DNA from: PALSA-894 sp963828625 | GTDB taxonomy: Bacteria > Pseudomonadota > Alphaproteobacteria > Rhizobiales > Xanthobacteraceae | Length of the DNA: 64,000 nt | Direction of reading: 5' to 3' | Assembly: GCA_963828625.1 (NCBI GenBank) | Contig: CAWHEX010000010.1 | Coordinates: 509,464 to 573,463 of the forward strand | Shown: positions 46,509 to 55,801 of the stretch, in pieces | How the letters are laid out: every line of letters starts with the position of its first letter | Numbering within the stretch: the stretch's first letter is position 1 | The notes under the pieces: generated by a model | The model's database searches: none | Seen by the model: only the letters and a program-made list of their open reading frames with translations | Told to the model about the DNA's origin: nothing | Translations under genes and position numbers: made by a program

Positions 46509-47840
46509 GTGTTGCGGTTGCGTCGTAACGGACAAAGTGCGGTTTGCGTGAGCGTGCTGATCGCCGGCGTTGCGATCTTCGCGGCCGCGCCCGCCGCCGC
46601 CTATGAACGCTGGTTCGAGCCGAGGCCCGCCGTGCAGCCGGCGCCCGATGTGCGCGCGACCACGCCGGCAAAGCCGCGCGCAAAGAAGAAGCCGCAGCAG
46701 CACGACATGGTGGCCGGCAAGACGAAGCCGTCCGAGAAGATTTCCGGCACGCTGCACGTCGTCATCTCGATCAAGCAGCAGCGCCTGACGCTCTATGCCA
46801 ACGGCGTGCCGGTCGCACACTCGCCGGTCTCGACCGGCGTGCCGGGCCATCCGACGCCGCAGGGCGTGTTCAGCATCATCCAGAAGAACCGCTTCCACAA
46901 ATCGAACATCTACAGCGAAGCGCCGATGCCGTTCATGCAGCGCATCACGTGGTCGGGCGTCGCGATGCACGAAGGCAGGCTGCCCGGCTATGCGGCGTCG
47001 CACGGCTGCATCCGCCTGCCGGCCGCGTTCGCACAACGGCTGTGGGGCATCACCAGGATCGGCGCGCGCGTCATCATCGCGCAGGACGACGTCGCGCTGT
47101 CCGCGATCGCCAATCCGCGCCTCGCCGCGCTCACCTCCGCGCCGAACCTCGCCGACGCCGGGCCGATGACGAAAGTGCGTTACGCGACGGCGGCCATCTC
47201 GGATGCCACGCTGAAGGGCTCGATCGACGCCTCGGGCGCGCGCGGCGACGAAGGCTCGGTGGAAAGCGCGATCGACCAGATGGTGCGCGCCGGCATGGCC
47301 GACGCCGAGAGTGTTGCTTCGGAAGAGTCGGCGCTCCCCGGCCCGCCGGACAAGGACCAGACGGCGGCGAGCCCGAAGGACATGATGCTGCGCGCGGGGC
47401 CGATGACGGTTTACATCAGCCGCAAGCTCGGCAAGCTTTTCGTGCGCAAGGGCCTCGAGCCGGTGTTCGAAAGCCCGGTGACGATCGCGCAGGCCGATCA
47501 ACCGCTCGGCACGCATGTGTTCACAGCGCTCGACACGAAGGACGGCGTGGCGCGCTGGAACGTGGCCTCGCTGCCGACCGAGCGCGTCGTGAAGCAGGGC
47601 AAGTATCTCGTAACGATGAATCGCGGCGAGAAGCTGCGGAAGGAACTGAGCCCGCCAGTTTACGAGATGCAGCAGCCCGGCGATCCGAACGCGGCGCTCG
47701 AGCGCATCACCATTCCGGAGACCGCCCTCGCCCGCATCGCCGCCATGATGTCGCCCGGCGCGTCGCTGATCATTTCCGACCTCGGCATCAGCCACGAAAC
47801 CGGCGAGCGCGGCACCGACTTCATCGTGCTGACGCGCTAG
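46509..47840 (+). CDS. L,D-transpeptidase (YkuD domain), long form
   Basis: A 443-residue secreted protein starting with GTG (MLRLRRNGQSAVC), signal segment VLIAGVAIFAAAPAAA, then a Lys/Pro-rich linker. The catalytic motif is SHGCIRLP at about residues 164-171 with the upstream His of AMHEG. The enzyme makes 3-3 cross-links in peptidoglycan or attaches proteins to it. A second segment (about 295-440, GPMTVYISRKLGKLFVRKG...TIAQADQPLGTHVF) resembles a YkuD-like beta-domain without the Cys motif, so the protein may contain a duplicated, inactive domain. Confidence 0.82.
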   Translation: MLRLRRNGQSAVCVSVLIAGVAIFAAAPAAAYERWFEPRPAVQPAPDVRATTPAKPRAKKKPQQHDMVAGKTKPSEKISGTLHVVISIKQQRLTLYANGVPVAHSPVSTGVPGHPTPQGVFSIIQKNRFHKSNIYSEAPMPFMQRITWSGVAMHEGRLPGYAASHGCIRLPAAFAQRLWGITRIGARVIIAQDDVALSAIANPRLAALTSAPNLADAGPMTKVRYATAAISDATLKGSIDASGARGDEGSVESAIDQMVRAGMADAESVASEESALPGPPDKDQTAASPKDMMLRAGPMTVYISRKLGKLFVRKGLEPVFESPVTIAQADQPLGTHVFTALDTKDGVARWNVASLPTERVVKQGKYLVTMNRGEKLRKELSPPVYEMQQPGDPNAALERITIPETALARIAAMMSPGASLIISDLGISHETGERGTDFIVLTR

Positions 47841-47961
47841 ACACGCTTCGCTCCTCCTCTGCGCTCGTGCGTCGGATCGCCGACGGGCGTGAAGGCGCTT
47901 TCCCCTCGCCGAAATAAGAGGGATGCTGGGCCCAACGATCTGCAGCGGGGAAACGGCCACC

Positions 47962-49000
47962 ATGAAAGCCTTCATGCTGCCTTGGCGCCGGCAGCGCTGC
48001 CATCATCGCCGCCGCACTGTTCGTCGCGTGCGCCGCGCATGCGGCCGAGCCCGACTACGTGCCCTCGCCCGAACTGCTCGCCGCGGCGAAGAAGGAGGGC
48101 AAGATCGTCCTCTACACGGCGAACTTCCTCGAGACCGAGCAGGCGGTGGTGAAGCGCTTCACCCAGCGTTTCCCCGGCATCGCGATCGAGATCGTGCGCG
48201 CGCCGACCGGTTCGCTGATCACGCGCGTCAAGACCGAGGCGGCCGCCAACCGGATGATCGCCGACGTCATCGACTTCACCGACCGGCCGCAGGCGCGGGC
48301 GATGGTCGATCTGTTCGCGCCCTATGCGCCGCCGAACGCCGCCGACTATCCCGGCGTTGCGCGCACAACCGACCGGCTGTGGCCGCGCTCAGGCAACGCC
48401 TGGACCATCACTTACAATTCCGAACTCGTGAAGGACCCGCCGAAATCCTGGGCCGATCTGGTGAAGCCGGAATTCGGCAAGATGCATCTGGGGCAAACCG
48501 TGGTGGCGGCCGGAGGCGGCCCGTTCGCGCGCGCGATGTTCGAGCGCACGATGTTCGGCGAGGATTACTGGGTGAAACAGGCGGCGCTGAAGCCCAAGCT
48601 GTTTCCGAGTCAGGCCCCGATGGTCGACGCGATGATCCGCGGCGAGATCGGCATTGCGCCGCTGGTGACCGTTCTCGCCATTCCGCTCGCGGCGCAGGGT
48701 GCGCCGATCAAATGGTTCTTCGCGCCGGAGGGCGTGCCCGTCACGGTGTTTTGCGCCGGCATCGCCAAGGGCGCCGCCCACCCGAACGCCGCCAAGCTGT
48801 TCATGGACTGGTCGCTGTCGCGCGAAGGTCAGACGCTGCTGGTCGAGCTTGGCTCGTTCTCCTCGATGACGGCGGCGCCGATGCCGCCGGGTGTCGACGC
48901 CAAGGCGATCAGGACCTGGTATCCGGACGACGCCGAGATCGAAAAGATCATCAGGGCTTGGACCGACGACTGGAACAAGGCCTACAACTACCGGCAATAG
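47962..49000 (+). CDS. ABC-type extracellular solute-binding protein (iron/ spermidine family), frameshift in the signal peptide
   Basis: The mature part is an intact 300-residue type II periplasmic binding protein: LLAAAKKEGKIVLYTANFLE, FPGIAIEIVRAPTGSLITRV, PPKSWADLVKPEFGKMHLG, and GAAHPNAAKLFMDWSLSREGQ. The signal peptide is split: MKAFML starts at 47962 in one frame and LGAGSAAIIAAALFVACAAHAAE continues in the next, one extra C at about 47980 being enough to explain it. The nearest start inside the unbroken frame is 48059. Neither permease nor ATPase genes are adjacent. Confidence 0.78.
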
Positions 49001-49117
49001 CGACGGCCCACCGTCACGCGCTGCCCACCGCAACGCAGCCCTGCACATTCGAATCCCGGTGGTGAGCGAGCGCGCCGCCGCGCTATCGTTGCCCGATAAC
49101 AAAATGGGAGGAGCCCG

Positions 49118-50296
49118 GTGCTCACCGTCACGCGCGACATGATCATGCCGACCACGATCACGGGCTCCTACCCGCGGCCGCTTTGGTTCGACCGCAATCT
49201 CGACGGCCGCTCATTCCGCGCCGCGCTCGGCGATTCCCTGTTCCGCGAGCAATATCTCGACGCGGTCGCGAGCATCATCGCCGAACAGGAGACCGCCGGG
49301 CTCGACATCGTCACCGACGGCGACAGCCGTTTCGATCTCACCGTCGGCGGCAAGTCGTGGTTCTTCTATCCGATCGAGCGGCTCGGCGGGATCACCGGTC
49401 ATCGCGACACCTCGCGCGGATGGATGTCGCGCCACGGCCTGCGGCCGGGAAAAATCCTCTGGGAGGTGCAGGAGGCCTATCAGCCCGGCGTCGTCGGCGA
49501 GAAGCTCACGCGCGGTCCGCTCGAATACGCGGCGATCTGGCAGGTGGCACAGCGCATGACCGACCGGCCGCTGAAGTTCGGCGCGATCTGCGCGCCCTCG
49601 ATGGCCGGAATGCTGTGGAACGCGTTCTACAAGAACGATCAGGAGATGATGCTCGACCTGTGCGACATCATGAACGCGGAGCTGCGCGACATGGCGGACG
49701 CCGGCTGCCCGCTGATCCAGGTCGAGGAGCCGCCGCACCACATGCGCGCGCAGCAGAAAGAGTGCACCGACGCCGACCTCGAATTTCTCACCGAGGCATT
49801 CAACCGCCAGCTCAAGGGCGTCAACGCCGAGATCTGGGTGCATACCTGCTGGGGCAACCCGAACCAGCAGCGCGTGCACTACAATGTGCCGAGCTACGAG
49901 CGTGCGCTGCCGCATCTGTTGCAGCTCAACGGCGACGTGCTGACCATCGAATGCGCAAGCTCGGACGGCAAGGACCTGCCGCTGTTCAAGCACATCAAGA
50001 CCGACAAGAAGATCGCGATCGGCGTGGTCAATCACTGCGACACGGTGGTCGAGCCGGCCGAGAAGGTCGCCGCGCTGATCCGCAAGGCGCTCGAATTCAT
50101 CCCGAAGGAAAAGCTCATCATCTCGACCGATTGCGGCTTCGGGCGCGAGGGCCTGTCGCGCCGCATCGCGTTCTACAAATGCGTCGCGCTGGTCGAGGGC
50201 ACCAACATCGTGCGCAAGGAGCTCGGCCTGCCGGAAGCGCGCGTGCGCGCCGCTGATCCGAAGCTGTGGTTCGCGGGGCGCGAGCGGGCGAACTAG
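49118..50296 (+). CDS. cobalamin-independent methionine synthase II family protein (MetE C-domain-like)
   Basis: A 392-residue protein with GTG start behind GGGAGGAG. It opens TTITGSYPRPLWFDR and carries HTCWGNPNQQR, IECASSDGK and STDCGFGREGLSRR, the zinc-ligand segments of MetE-type methyltransferases. Like the gene at 3448 it lacks the N-terminal half of true MetE. Relatives are annotated 5-methyltetrahydropteroyltriglutamate-homocysteine methyltransferase, but thiol transferases for other small alkyl donors share these motifs. Its TAG stop is contained in the start of a palindromic repeat. Confidence 0.8.
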   Translation: MLTVTRDMIMPTTITGSYPRPLWFDRNLDGRSFRAALGDSLFREQYLDAVASIIAEQETAGLDIVTDGDSRFDLTVGGKSWFFYPIERLGGITGHRDTSRGWMSRHGLRPGKILWEVQEAYQPGVVGEKLTRGPLEYAAIWQVAQRMTDRPLKFGAICAPSMAGMLWNAFYKNDQEMMLDLCDIMNAELRDMADAGCPLIQVEEPPHHMRAQQKECTDADLEFLTEAFNRQLKGVNAEIWVHTCWGNPNQQRVHYNVPSYERALPHLLQLNGDVLTIECASSDGKDLPLFKHIKTDKKIAIGVVNHCDTVVEPAEKVAALIRKALEFIPKEKLIISTDCGFGREGLSRRIAFYKCVALVEGTNIVRKELGLPEARVRAADPKLWFAGRERAN

Positions 50297-50333
50297 AGCC
50301 TGATCGTTCTTGGTTGAATCGGAGTCAGGCTCT
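50295..50333. repeat. Short palindromic repeat
   Basis: AGAGCCTGA at 50295-50303 and TCAGGCTCT at 50325-50333 form a perfect 9-bp inverted repeat around a 21-base centre. Its first bases overlap the stop codon of the preceding gene. It is a type I recall from Rhizobiales intergenic regions. Confidence 0.7.
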
Positions 50334-50345
50334 CGTTGTTTGTTT

Positions 50346-50394
50346 GAGCATGATCTTTTCCGAAAACCGGGTCCCACTTTTCGGGATCATGCTC
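50346..50394. repeat. Dispersed palindromic repeat GAGCATGATC...GATCATGCTC, copy 1
   Basis: A 49-base element with a perfect 10-bp terminal inverted repeat and an inner CCGAAAA / TTTTCGG pair. A second copy differing at a few bases is at 54715-54763. Both copies end with CTAG, whose TAG serves as the stop of the flanking minus-strand gene. Confidence 0.85.
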
Positions 50395-50807
50395 TAGCGC
50401 GTCAGCCGCTCCAGCTCGGGAAACGGCTCATAGGCGGCATCGCGGCATTCCTCGCGCGTCGCCGCCATCTGGTCGAGCTTGCCGGCGAGGAAGATCGCCA
50501 TGTGGTCGCGCACGCCGGAGTAAGTGCCGCCGGCCGCCTTCGCGTTGAAGCGCACGCACACGACATAGCGCTCCACGCTGCCCACCTTGCGCATCGCCGG
50601 CTGCGTGATCGCGGCCGAACGGATGCCGGTCGGGTCGTTCAGATAGGTGCGCTGATAGGAGATGATCTCGGCGCGGTAGCGGTCCGGGAAAATATTGACA
50701 CCGACACCGCCCTTCGACTCCACGCCACCCTCAAGCTCGCGCTCGCCGCTCGCGCAGGCCGCAAGCGCCGCGCCGAGCAATGCCGTCAGCAATGCATTCC
50801 GCCACAT
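50394..50807 (-). CDS. small lipoprotein of unknown function
   Basis: A 137-residue protein with a lipobox: MWRNALLTALLGAALAACAS, the cysteine at residue 18 being the probable lipid site. The mature part (RYRAEIISYQRTYLNDPTGIRSAAITQPA, VCVRFNAKAAGGTYSG) looks like a compact conserved domain and contains YVVCVRFNAK; proteins like it recur in Bradyrhizobium relatives without assigned function. Its stop codon is provided by the edge of the palindromic repeat. Confidence 0.75.
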   Translation of the reverse strand: MWRNALLTALLGAALAACASGERELEGGVESKGGVGVNIFPDRYRAEIISYQRTYLNDPTGIRSAAITQPAMRKVGSVERYVVCVRFNAKAAGGTYSGVRDHMAIFLAGKLDQMAATREECRDAAYEPFPELERLTR

Positions 50808-50881
50808 GGCGCCAAATTGGCATGGCGGACGGCACGAAGGAAGCGGTTGGCGAAGGCGCGCCGAATAGTTACCTGTGTGCG

Positions 50882-51893
50882 ATGCGCCTTTCGGTTCTCG
50901 ACCTCTCCCCCGTCACCACCGCGACCCCGCCCTCCGTGGCGCTGAACAACAGCCTCGATCTCGCGCGCGCGATCGACGCGCTCGGCTACACGCGGCTGTG
51001 GCTCGCCGAGCACCATAACCTTGCGAACATCGCAAGCTCCGCGCCCGACATCATGATCGGACAGGTGGCGGCGATCACGAAGAACATCCGCGTCGGCTCG
51101 GGCGGCGTGATGCTGCCGAACCATGCGCCCTTGATGGTGATGGAGCGCTTCAAGGTGCTGGAGGCGCTGTTTCCCGGCCGCATCGATCTCGGCCTCGGCC
51201 GCGCACCGGGCACCGACCAGATTACGTCGCTGGCGCTGCGCCGCCGGCAGGACACCAGCAACGAGCAGGACGATTTCCTCGACCGCTTCCAGGAGATCAT
51301 CCTGTTCGAGAGCAACGGCTTTCCGCCGAACCATCCGTTCACGAAGGTCGGCGCGCAGCCGTTCGACGTGAAGCTGCCGCCGATCTGGCTGCTCGGGTCG
51401 AGCGATTATTCGGCGCAGCTTGCCGCGCAGGTCGGCGCGGGATTTTCCTTCGCGCATCACTTCTCGGATTTCCCGCCCGAGGTCCCGATGCTCACGTATC
51501 GCAATAATTTCCAGGCCCTCGGCCTGGCGCGATACGCCTTACGCGATCCTCGGGCTCGCGGCGATCGTCGCGGACACGGAAGCCGAGGCCGACATGCTGG
51601 CGAAGAGCGCGGACCTGCATTTCGCGCGCCGCGCCGTCGGCGTGTACGGGCCGCTCGCTTCGCCCGAGGAAGCCGCCGCCTATCCGTACACGGCGATCGA
51701 CCGGCAGCGCATCGAGCACAATCGCAAGCGCCTGATCGCGGGCTCGCCGAGCCAGGTGCGCGCGCGGCTCGAAGCGCTGGTGGAGCGGACCAAGGCCGAC
51801 GAGGTGATGATCACCACGATGGTGTTCGACCACGCGGCGCGGAAGCGTTCGTATGAATTGCTGGCGAAGGAGTTCGGGCTCAAGGCGGGGTGA
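50882..51893 (+). pseudogene. LLM-class flavin-dependent oxidoreductase, interrupted by a +1 frameshift
   Basis: The frame from MRLSVLDLSPVTTATPPSVAL contains the bacterial luciferase-like landmarks RLWLAEHHN, VGSGGVMLPNHAPL and FPGRIDLGLGRAPGTD. One extra G at about 51514 (CCAGGCCC) breaks the frame at NFQ; the next frame continues PSAWRDTPYAILGLAAIVADTEAEA to the stop at 51893. Joined length is about 336 aa, normal for MsnO8/luciferase-like monooxygenases that use FMNH2. The substrate is unknown. Confidence 0.85.
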
Positions 51894-52075
51894 GGCCTCG
51901 GGACAGCCGGCCGGCCGCTTCCCTTGTTTACGATTCGTTAGCCATATTCGTATGCTCTGGACGGCGGCGGAAAGCCTTGGCACGCTGGCGTGGAACCGCC
52001 TGTCGCGCCTTCATCCTGCCCCAACTGACCCGCATAGATTGCGCCGGTTGGGCGGTGACTGGGGAGTTTTCGAGC

Positions 52076-53299
52076 ATGATTCTGCGGTCGGCCTTCGGCC
52101 TGTGCGTTCTCGCGGGCGGGCTTGCGCTTGCCGCACCCGCCGGCGCGCAGCAGCCCTATCCCCCGAACTATTATCCGCCGGCAAATCAGGCCTATCCGCC
52201 GTACCGGCCGGTTCCCAACGCCGCGGTGCCGGACGACGACGATGACGATCTGCCGCCGCACCTGCGCGCGGCGCCTGGAAATTACCCGCCACCGCCGGGC
52301 TTCCGCGGCGCCTTCCCGAACCAAGCCGGGCCCGGCGTCCAGCGTGAAGCTCTTCCGGCGCCGGGCAATTCCGCCGCGCCGACCTACGGCAGCCGCGGGC
52401 CGGCGGTGGTCTATGGCGACCGGTCGGCCGACGCGCCGAACCCGTATCCGCCCGCCTATCAGCCGCCGCCCGGCCGCAATCAGGTCGGCAGCGGACAGCC
52501 GGAAAGCTACGGGGGACTGCCCCGGCCAAACTATGGCTCGCAGCCGGGCTACGGACCGCAACCGGGCTATGCGCCGCGCGAGGCCGCGGTCCCGCAGCAA
52601 TATCCGCCCTACGGCTCAAATCCGCCGGCCGCCTATCAGGATCAGCAGGGCGGCCAGGGCCCGATGAACCTTTCACCCGGCGCGCGTCCGCCGGGCGCGG
52701 TCACGCGCGATTCGACCGGCGCGGTGCGGCCGAACACGGTCGCGTCGCTTCCGCCCGAAGATCAGCCCGAAGACGGCAAGGCCGAGTTGCCGCCGCAGTT
52801 CAAGCGCCAGCTCGTGACCTTCCAGTCGCCCGAGCCGCCCGGCACGCTCGTGATCGATACGGCAAACACCTACCTCTTCCTCGTGCTCGGCAACGGGCAG
52901 GCGATGCGCTACGGCATCGGCGTCGGCCGCGAAGGCTTCACCTGGGCGGGCGCGGAACGCGTCTCGAAGATGTCCGAGTGGCCGGACTGGCATCCGCCGG
53001 CCGAGATGATCGAGCGCCAGCCCTATCTGCCGCGCTTCATGGCGGGCGGCGAAGGCAACCCGCTCGGCGCGCGCGCCTTGTATCTCGGCAAGACGCTCTA
53101 TCGCATCCACGGCACGAACCAGCCCTCGACGATCGGGAAGTATGTTTCCTCAGGCTGCATTCGCCTGACGAACGACGACATCCAGGACCTCTACAGCCGC
53201 GTGCAGGTCGGCACCCGCGTGGTGGTGCTGCCGGGCGCACCGCCCGCGCAGGCATCGAACCTGCCGCCGCCGCAACAGCAGCCGGTGCAGCAGCGCTAG
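52076..53299 (+). CDS. L,D-transpeptidase with Pro/Tyr-rich linker (ErfK/YbiS/YcfS type)
   Basis: A 407-residue secreted protein starting MILRSAFGLCVLAGG with a signal peptide ending near AGAQ. Residues about 20-230 are a low-complexity spacer with repeats such as YGPQPGYAPRE and PPAYQPPPG. The catalytic domain follows: YLFLVLGNGQAMRYGIGVGREG and the active site HGTNQP...SSGCIRLTNDD. It cross-links peptidoglycan or anchors a lipoprotein or outer-membrane protein. The long spacer may reach through the periplasm. Ends in front of a clear terminator. Confidence 0.88.
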   Translation: MILRSAFGLCVLAGGLALAAPAGAQQPYPPNYYPPANQAYPPYRPVPNAAVPDDDDDDLPPHLRAAPGNYPPPPGFRGAFPNQAGPGVQREALPAPGNSAAPTYGSRGPAVVYGDRSADAPNPYPPAYQPPPGRNQVGSGQPESYGGLPRPNYGSQPGYGPQPGYAPREAAVPQQYPPYGSNPPAAYQDQQGGQGPMNLSPGARPPGAVTRDSTGAVRPNTVASLPPEDQPEDGKAELPPQFKRQLVTFQSPEPPGTLVIDTANTYLFLVLGNGQAMRYGIGVGREGFTWAGAERVSKMSEWPDWHPPAEMIERQPYLPRFMAGGEGNPLGARALYLGKTLYRIHGTNQPSTIGKYVSSGCIRLTNDDIQDLYSRVQVGTRVVVLPGAPPAQASNLPPPQQQPVQQR

Positions 53300-53320
53300 G
53301 CTGCCGCCAAGACATTCCGA

Positions 53321-53350
53321 AAATGCCCGGCCTCGCGCCGGGCATTTTTG
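53321..53350 (+). terminator. Rho-independent terminator after the L,D-transpeptidase gene
   Basis: AAATGCCCGGC at 53321-53331, a short CTCG loop, then the complementary GCCGGGCATTT followed by TTTG and more T's. The stem is GC-rich and the T-run correct for the plus strand. Confidence 0.85.
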
Positions 53351-53435
53351 TTTCCACGGCCGGCATGACGGCTTCGGGTGAGGCGACGGCGGGAGCCGGA
53401 ACCGCTACCATTCCGCATTCGCGAGGAATCACCGG

Positions 53436-54704
53436 ATGTCCGATTCTCTGATGCTGTCGCGGCGCTTCGCGCCGTTGTTCTGGTGCCAGTTCTTTTCTGC
53501 GTTCAACGACAATTTCCTCAAGAACGCGCTCGTCTTCCTCGTGTTGTTCGCGCCGAACGTCGAGAACCGCGAAGTCCTCATCACGCTCACGGCGGCGACG
53601 TTCATCGGGCCGTTCTTCTTCCTGTCCGGCCTCGGCGGACAGATGGCCGACCGCTTCGACAAGGCGATCATGGCGCGCTGGGTCAAGCTCGCCGAGATCG
53701 CGGTCTCCGCCATCGGCGTGATCGGCTTCGCGCTGCGCTCGATCCCGGTGATGTTCCTGACGCTGTTTTTGTTCGGCGTGATCGCCACGCTGTTCGGGCC
53801 GATCAAGTACGGCATCCTGCCGGATCATCTGAAGCAGGGAGAACTCCCCGCCGGCAACGCGCTGGTCGAGGGCGCGACCTTCATGGCGATCCTGATCGGC
53901 ACGATCGTCGGCGGGCTCGCGGCCGCGGACGGCAATCACCCGGCGCTGTTCGGCGCGCTGATCATGGTGTTTTCGTTCATGTGCTGGGGCGCGAGCACGC
54001 TCATCCCGCGCACCGGCGAAGGCGCGCCGCATCTTTATGTCGATCCCAACATCGCGCGCTCGACCGGCGCGCTGCTCAAGGACATGTGGGTGGATTCGCG
54101 GCTGTGGTGGGGCGGGCTCGTCACGAGCTGGTTCTGGCTCGTCGGGGCGGTCGCGCTCTCGCTGATGCCGCCGCTCGTCAAATATGCGCTCGGCGCGACC
54201 GAGGAAGTCGTCACCGCGTTCCTCGCGATATTCACCATCTCGATCGCGATCGGCTCGGGCCTTGCGGCGTGGATCGCGCACGGGCGGATCGTGCTCTACC
54301 CGACGCTGATCGGCGCGGTGCTGCTGGCGGTGTTCTCGATCGATCTCGGGTTTGCGACCTATGGCGTTCGCGAGACGGCGGCCGCCGGGGTCGGCACGGT
54401 GTTCACGTCATTCCGCGGCATCCGCGTCGCGATCGATCTCGCGGGGCTTGCGATCGCGGGCGGCCTGTTCATCGTGCCGTCGTTCGCCGCCGTGCAGTCG
54501 TGGGCCGGACCGGACAAGCGTGCGCGTGTGGTGGCCGCCGTCAACGTGCTGAACGCCGCCTATATCGTGGCGGGCACGCTGGTGGTTGCGGTTCTGCAAG
54601 TGCTCGGATTGACGCTGCCGGCGCTGTTCATGGTGCTCGGCGTCACGAACATTGTGGTCGCTGTGATCATCTGGCGGACGATGGGCCGCGTGATGCAGAC
54701 GTAG
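53436..54704 (+). CDS. MFS transporter, lysophospholipid transporter LplT-like
   Basis: A 422-residue protein with about 12 hydrophobic segments, opening RRFAPLFWCQFFSAFNDNFLKNALVFLVLF, which is the characteristic start of LplT and of the MFS domain of LplT-Aas fusion proteins, followed by GQMADRFDKA and LFGPIKYGILPDHLKQGELPAGNALVEG. LplT flips lysophospholipids inwards for re-acylation. In many bacteria it is fused to or followed by the acyltransferase Aas, which is absent here; the next gene is epmB. Followed by a palindromic repeat. Confidence 0.85.
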   Translation: MSDSLMLSRRFAPLFWCQFFSAFNDNFLKNALVFLVLFAPNVENREVLITLTAATFIGPFFFLSGLGGQMADRFDKAIMARWVKLAEIAVSAIGVIGFALRSIPVMFLTLFLFGVIATLFGPIKYGILPDHLKQGELPAGNALVEGATFMAILIGTIVGGLAAADGNHPALFGALIMVFSFMCWGASTLIPRTGEGAPHLYVDPNIARSTGALLKDMWVDSRLWWGGLVTSWFWLVGAVALSLMPPLVKYALGATEEVVTAFLAIFTISIAIGSGLAAWIAHGRIVLYPTLIGAVLLAVFSIDLGFATYGVRETAAAGVGTVFTSFRGIRVAIDLAGLAIAGGLFIVPSFAAVQSWAGPDKRARVVAAVNVLNAAYIVAGTLVVAVLQVLGLTLPALFMVLGVTNIVVAVIIWRTMGRVMQT

Positions 54705-54714
54705 CTTTTTGCTG

Positions 54715-54763
54715 GAGCATGATCTTGTCCGAAAACCGGTTCCCACTTTTCGGGATCATGCTC
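54715..54763. repeat. Dispersed palindromic repeat GAGCATGATC...GATCATGCTC, copy 2
   Basis: Nearly identical to 50346-50394, with the same CCGAAAACCGG...TCCCACTTTTCGG core and CTAG end. It lies between the convergent MFS and epmB genes and supplies the TAG stop of epmB. Confidence 0.85.
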
Positions 54764-55791
54764 TAGGGATACGCGCGCTTCGCACCGCGGATATCTTCGA
54801 CCACGGCGCCCGCCTCACCGCACATGTCGACGTATTGCGGGCCGACCGGCACCTTGCCGTGCCCGTCCGGTATGTCGAGCACATAAGTCGGCTGCGCCAA
54901 TCCCGACACGCGCCCGCGCAGCGCGCGCATCAGCGCCTGACCTTCCGCGATCGACGTGCGGAAGTGCGATGTGCCCGGCGCAAGATCGGCATGGTGCAGG
55001 TAGTACGGCTTGATGCGGCACTCCACGAAGGCGCGCATCAACGCTTCCAGCGTTGCGGCATCGTCGTTTACACCGCGCAGCAGCACCGACTGGCTCACCA
55101 TCGGGATGCCGGCATCGACGACGCGCGCACAGGCGGCGCGCACCTGCGGCGTAAGCTCGCGCGGATGATTGGCGTGCAGCGCCACGTAAGTCGTTACGCC
55201 GGGTGCCTTGAGCGCCCGCACGAGCGACGGCGTGATCTTTTCCGGCGCGACGACCGGCAGCCGCGTGTGGATGCGCACGATCTTCACGTGTTCGATCGCG
55301 GCGATGCGCTTGATGGCATCGGCAAGCCGACGCACGGAGAGCACCAGCGGATCACCGCCGGTCAGGATGACTTCCCAGATTTCGGGATGCGCGCGGATGT
55401 ACGCTAAGGCGGAGTCGAGCTTGCCGGGAGAGAGCGCCTGCTTGCCGGGGCCGACCATCTCGCGGCGAAAGCAGAACCTGCAATACACCGCGCACACGTT
55501 CACGAGCTTGAGCAGCACGCGATCGGGATAGCGATGCACGACGCCGGCGACCGGCGAATGCGCGTCATCGCCGATCGGATCGGCGCGCTCCAACGGCGCG
55601 GTGGTGAGTTCCGCGATGTCGGGAACGAACTGCCGCGCGATCGGATCGCGCGGATCGTCCTGATCCACCAGATCCGCAACGGCAGGCGTGATCGCGACTG
55701 CATAGCGCGCGGCGACGCGCGCAAGGTCGGCCAGCTTTTCGGCCGGCGCGAGACCGGCCGCGACCAGTTCCGATGGAAGGCGGATCGTCAT
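54763..55791 (-). CDS. epmB: EF-P beta-lysylation protein EpmB (lysine 2,3-aminomutase-like radical SAM enzyme)
   Basis: A 342-residue radical SAM enzyme: C100, C104 and C107 (NVCAVYCRFCFRR) bind the iron-sulfur cluster; VILTGGDPLV is the SAM-binding glycine motif, followed by RIHTRLPVV. EpmB isomerises alpha-lysine to beta-lysine for modification of elongation factor P. Immediately upstream on the same strand lies epmA, and efp diverges from it, so the identification is secure. It is shorter than fermentative lysine 2,3-aminomutase. Confidence 0.92.
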   Translation of the reverse strand: MTIRLPSELVAAGLAPAEKLADLARVAARYAVAITPAVADLVDQDDPRDPIARQFVPDIAELTTAPLERADPIGDDAHSPVAGVVHRYPDRVLLKLVNVCAVYCRFCFRREMVGPGKQALSPGKLDSALAYIRAHPEIWEVILTGGDPLVLSVRRLADAIKRIAAIEHVKIVRIHTRLPVVAPEKITPSLVRALKAPGVTTYVALHANHPRELTPQVRAACARVVDAGIPMVSQSVLLRGVNDDAATLEALMRAFVECRIKPYYLHHADLAPGTSHFRTSIAEGQALMRALRGRVSGLAQPTYVLDIPDGHGKVPVGPQYVDMCGEAGAVVEDIRGAKRAYP

Positions 55792-55801
55792 AGCACGCTG
55801 T

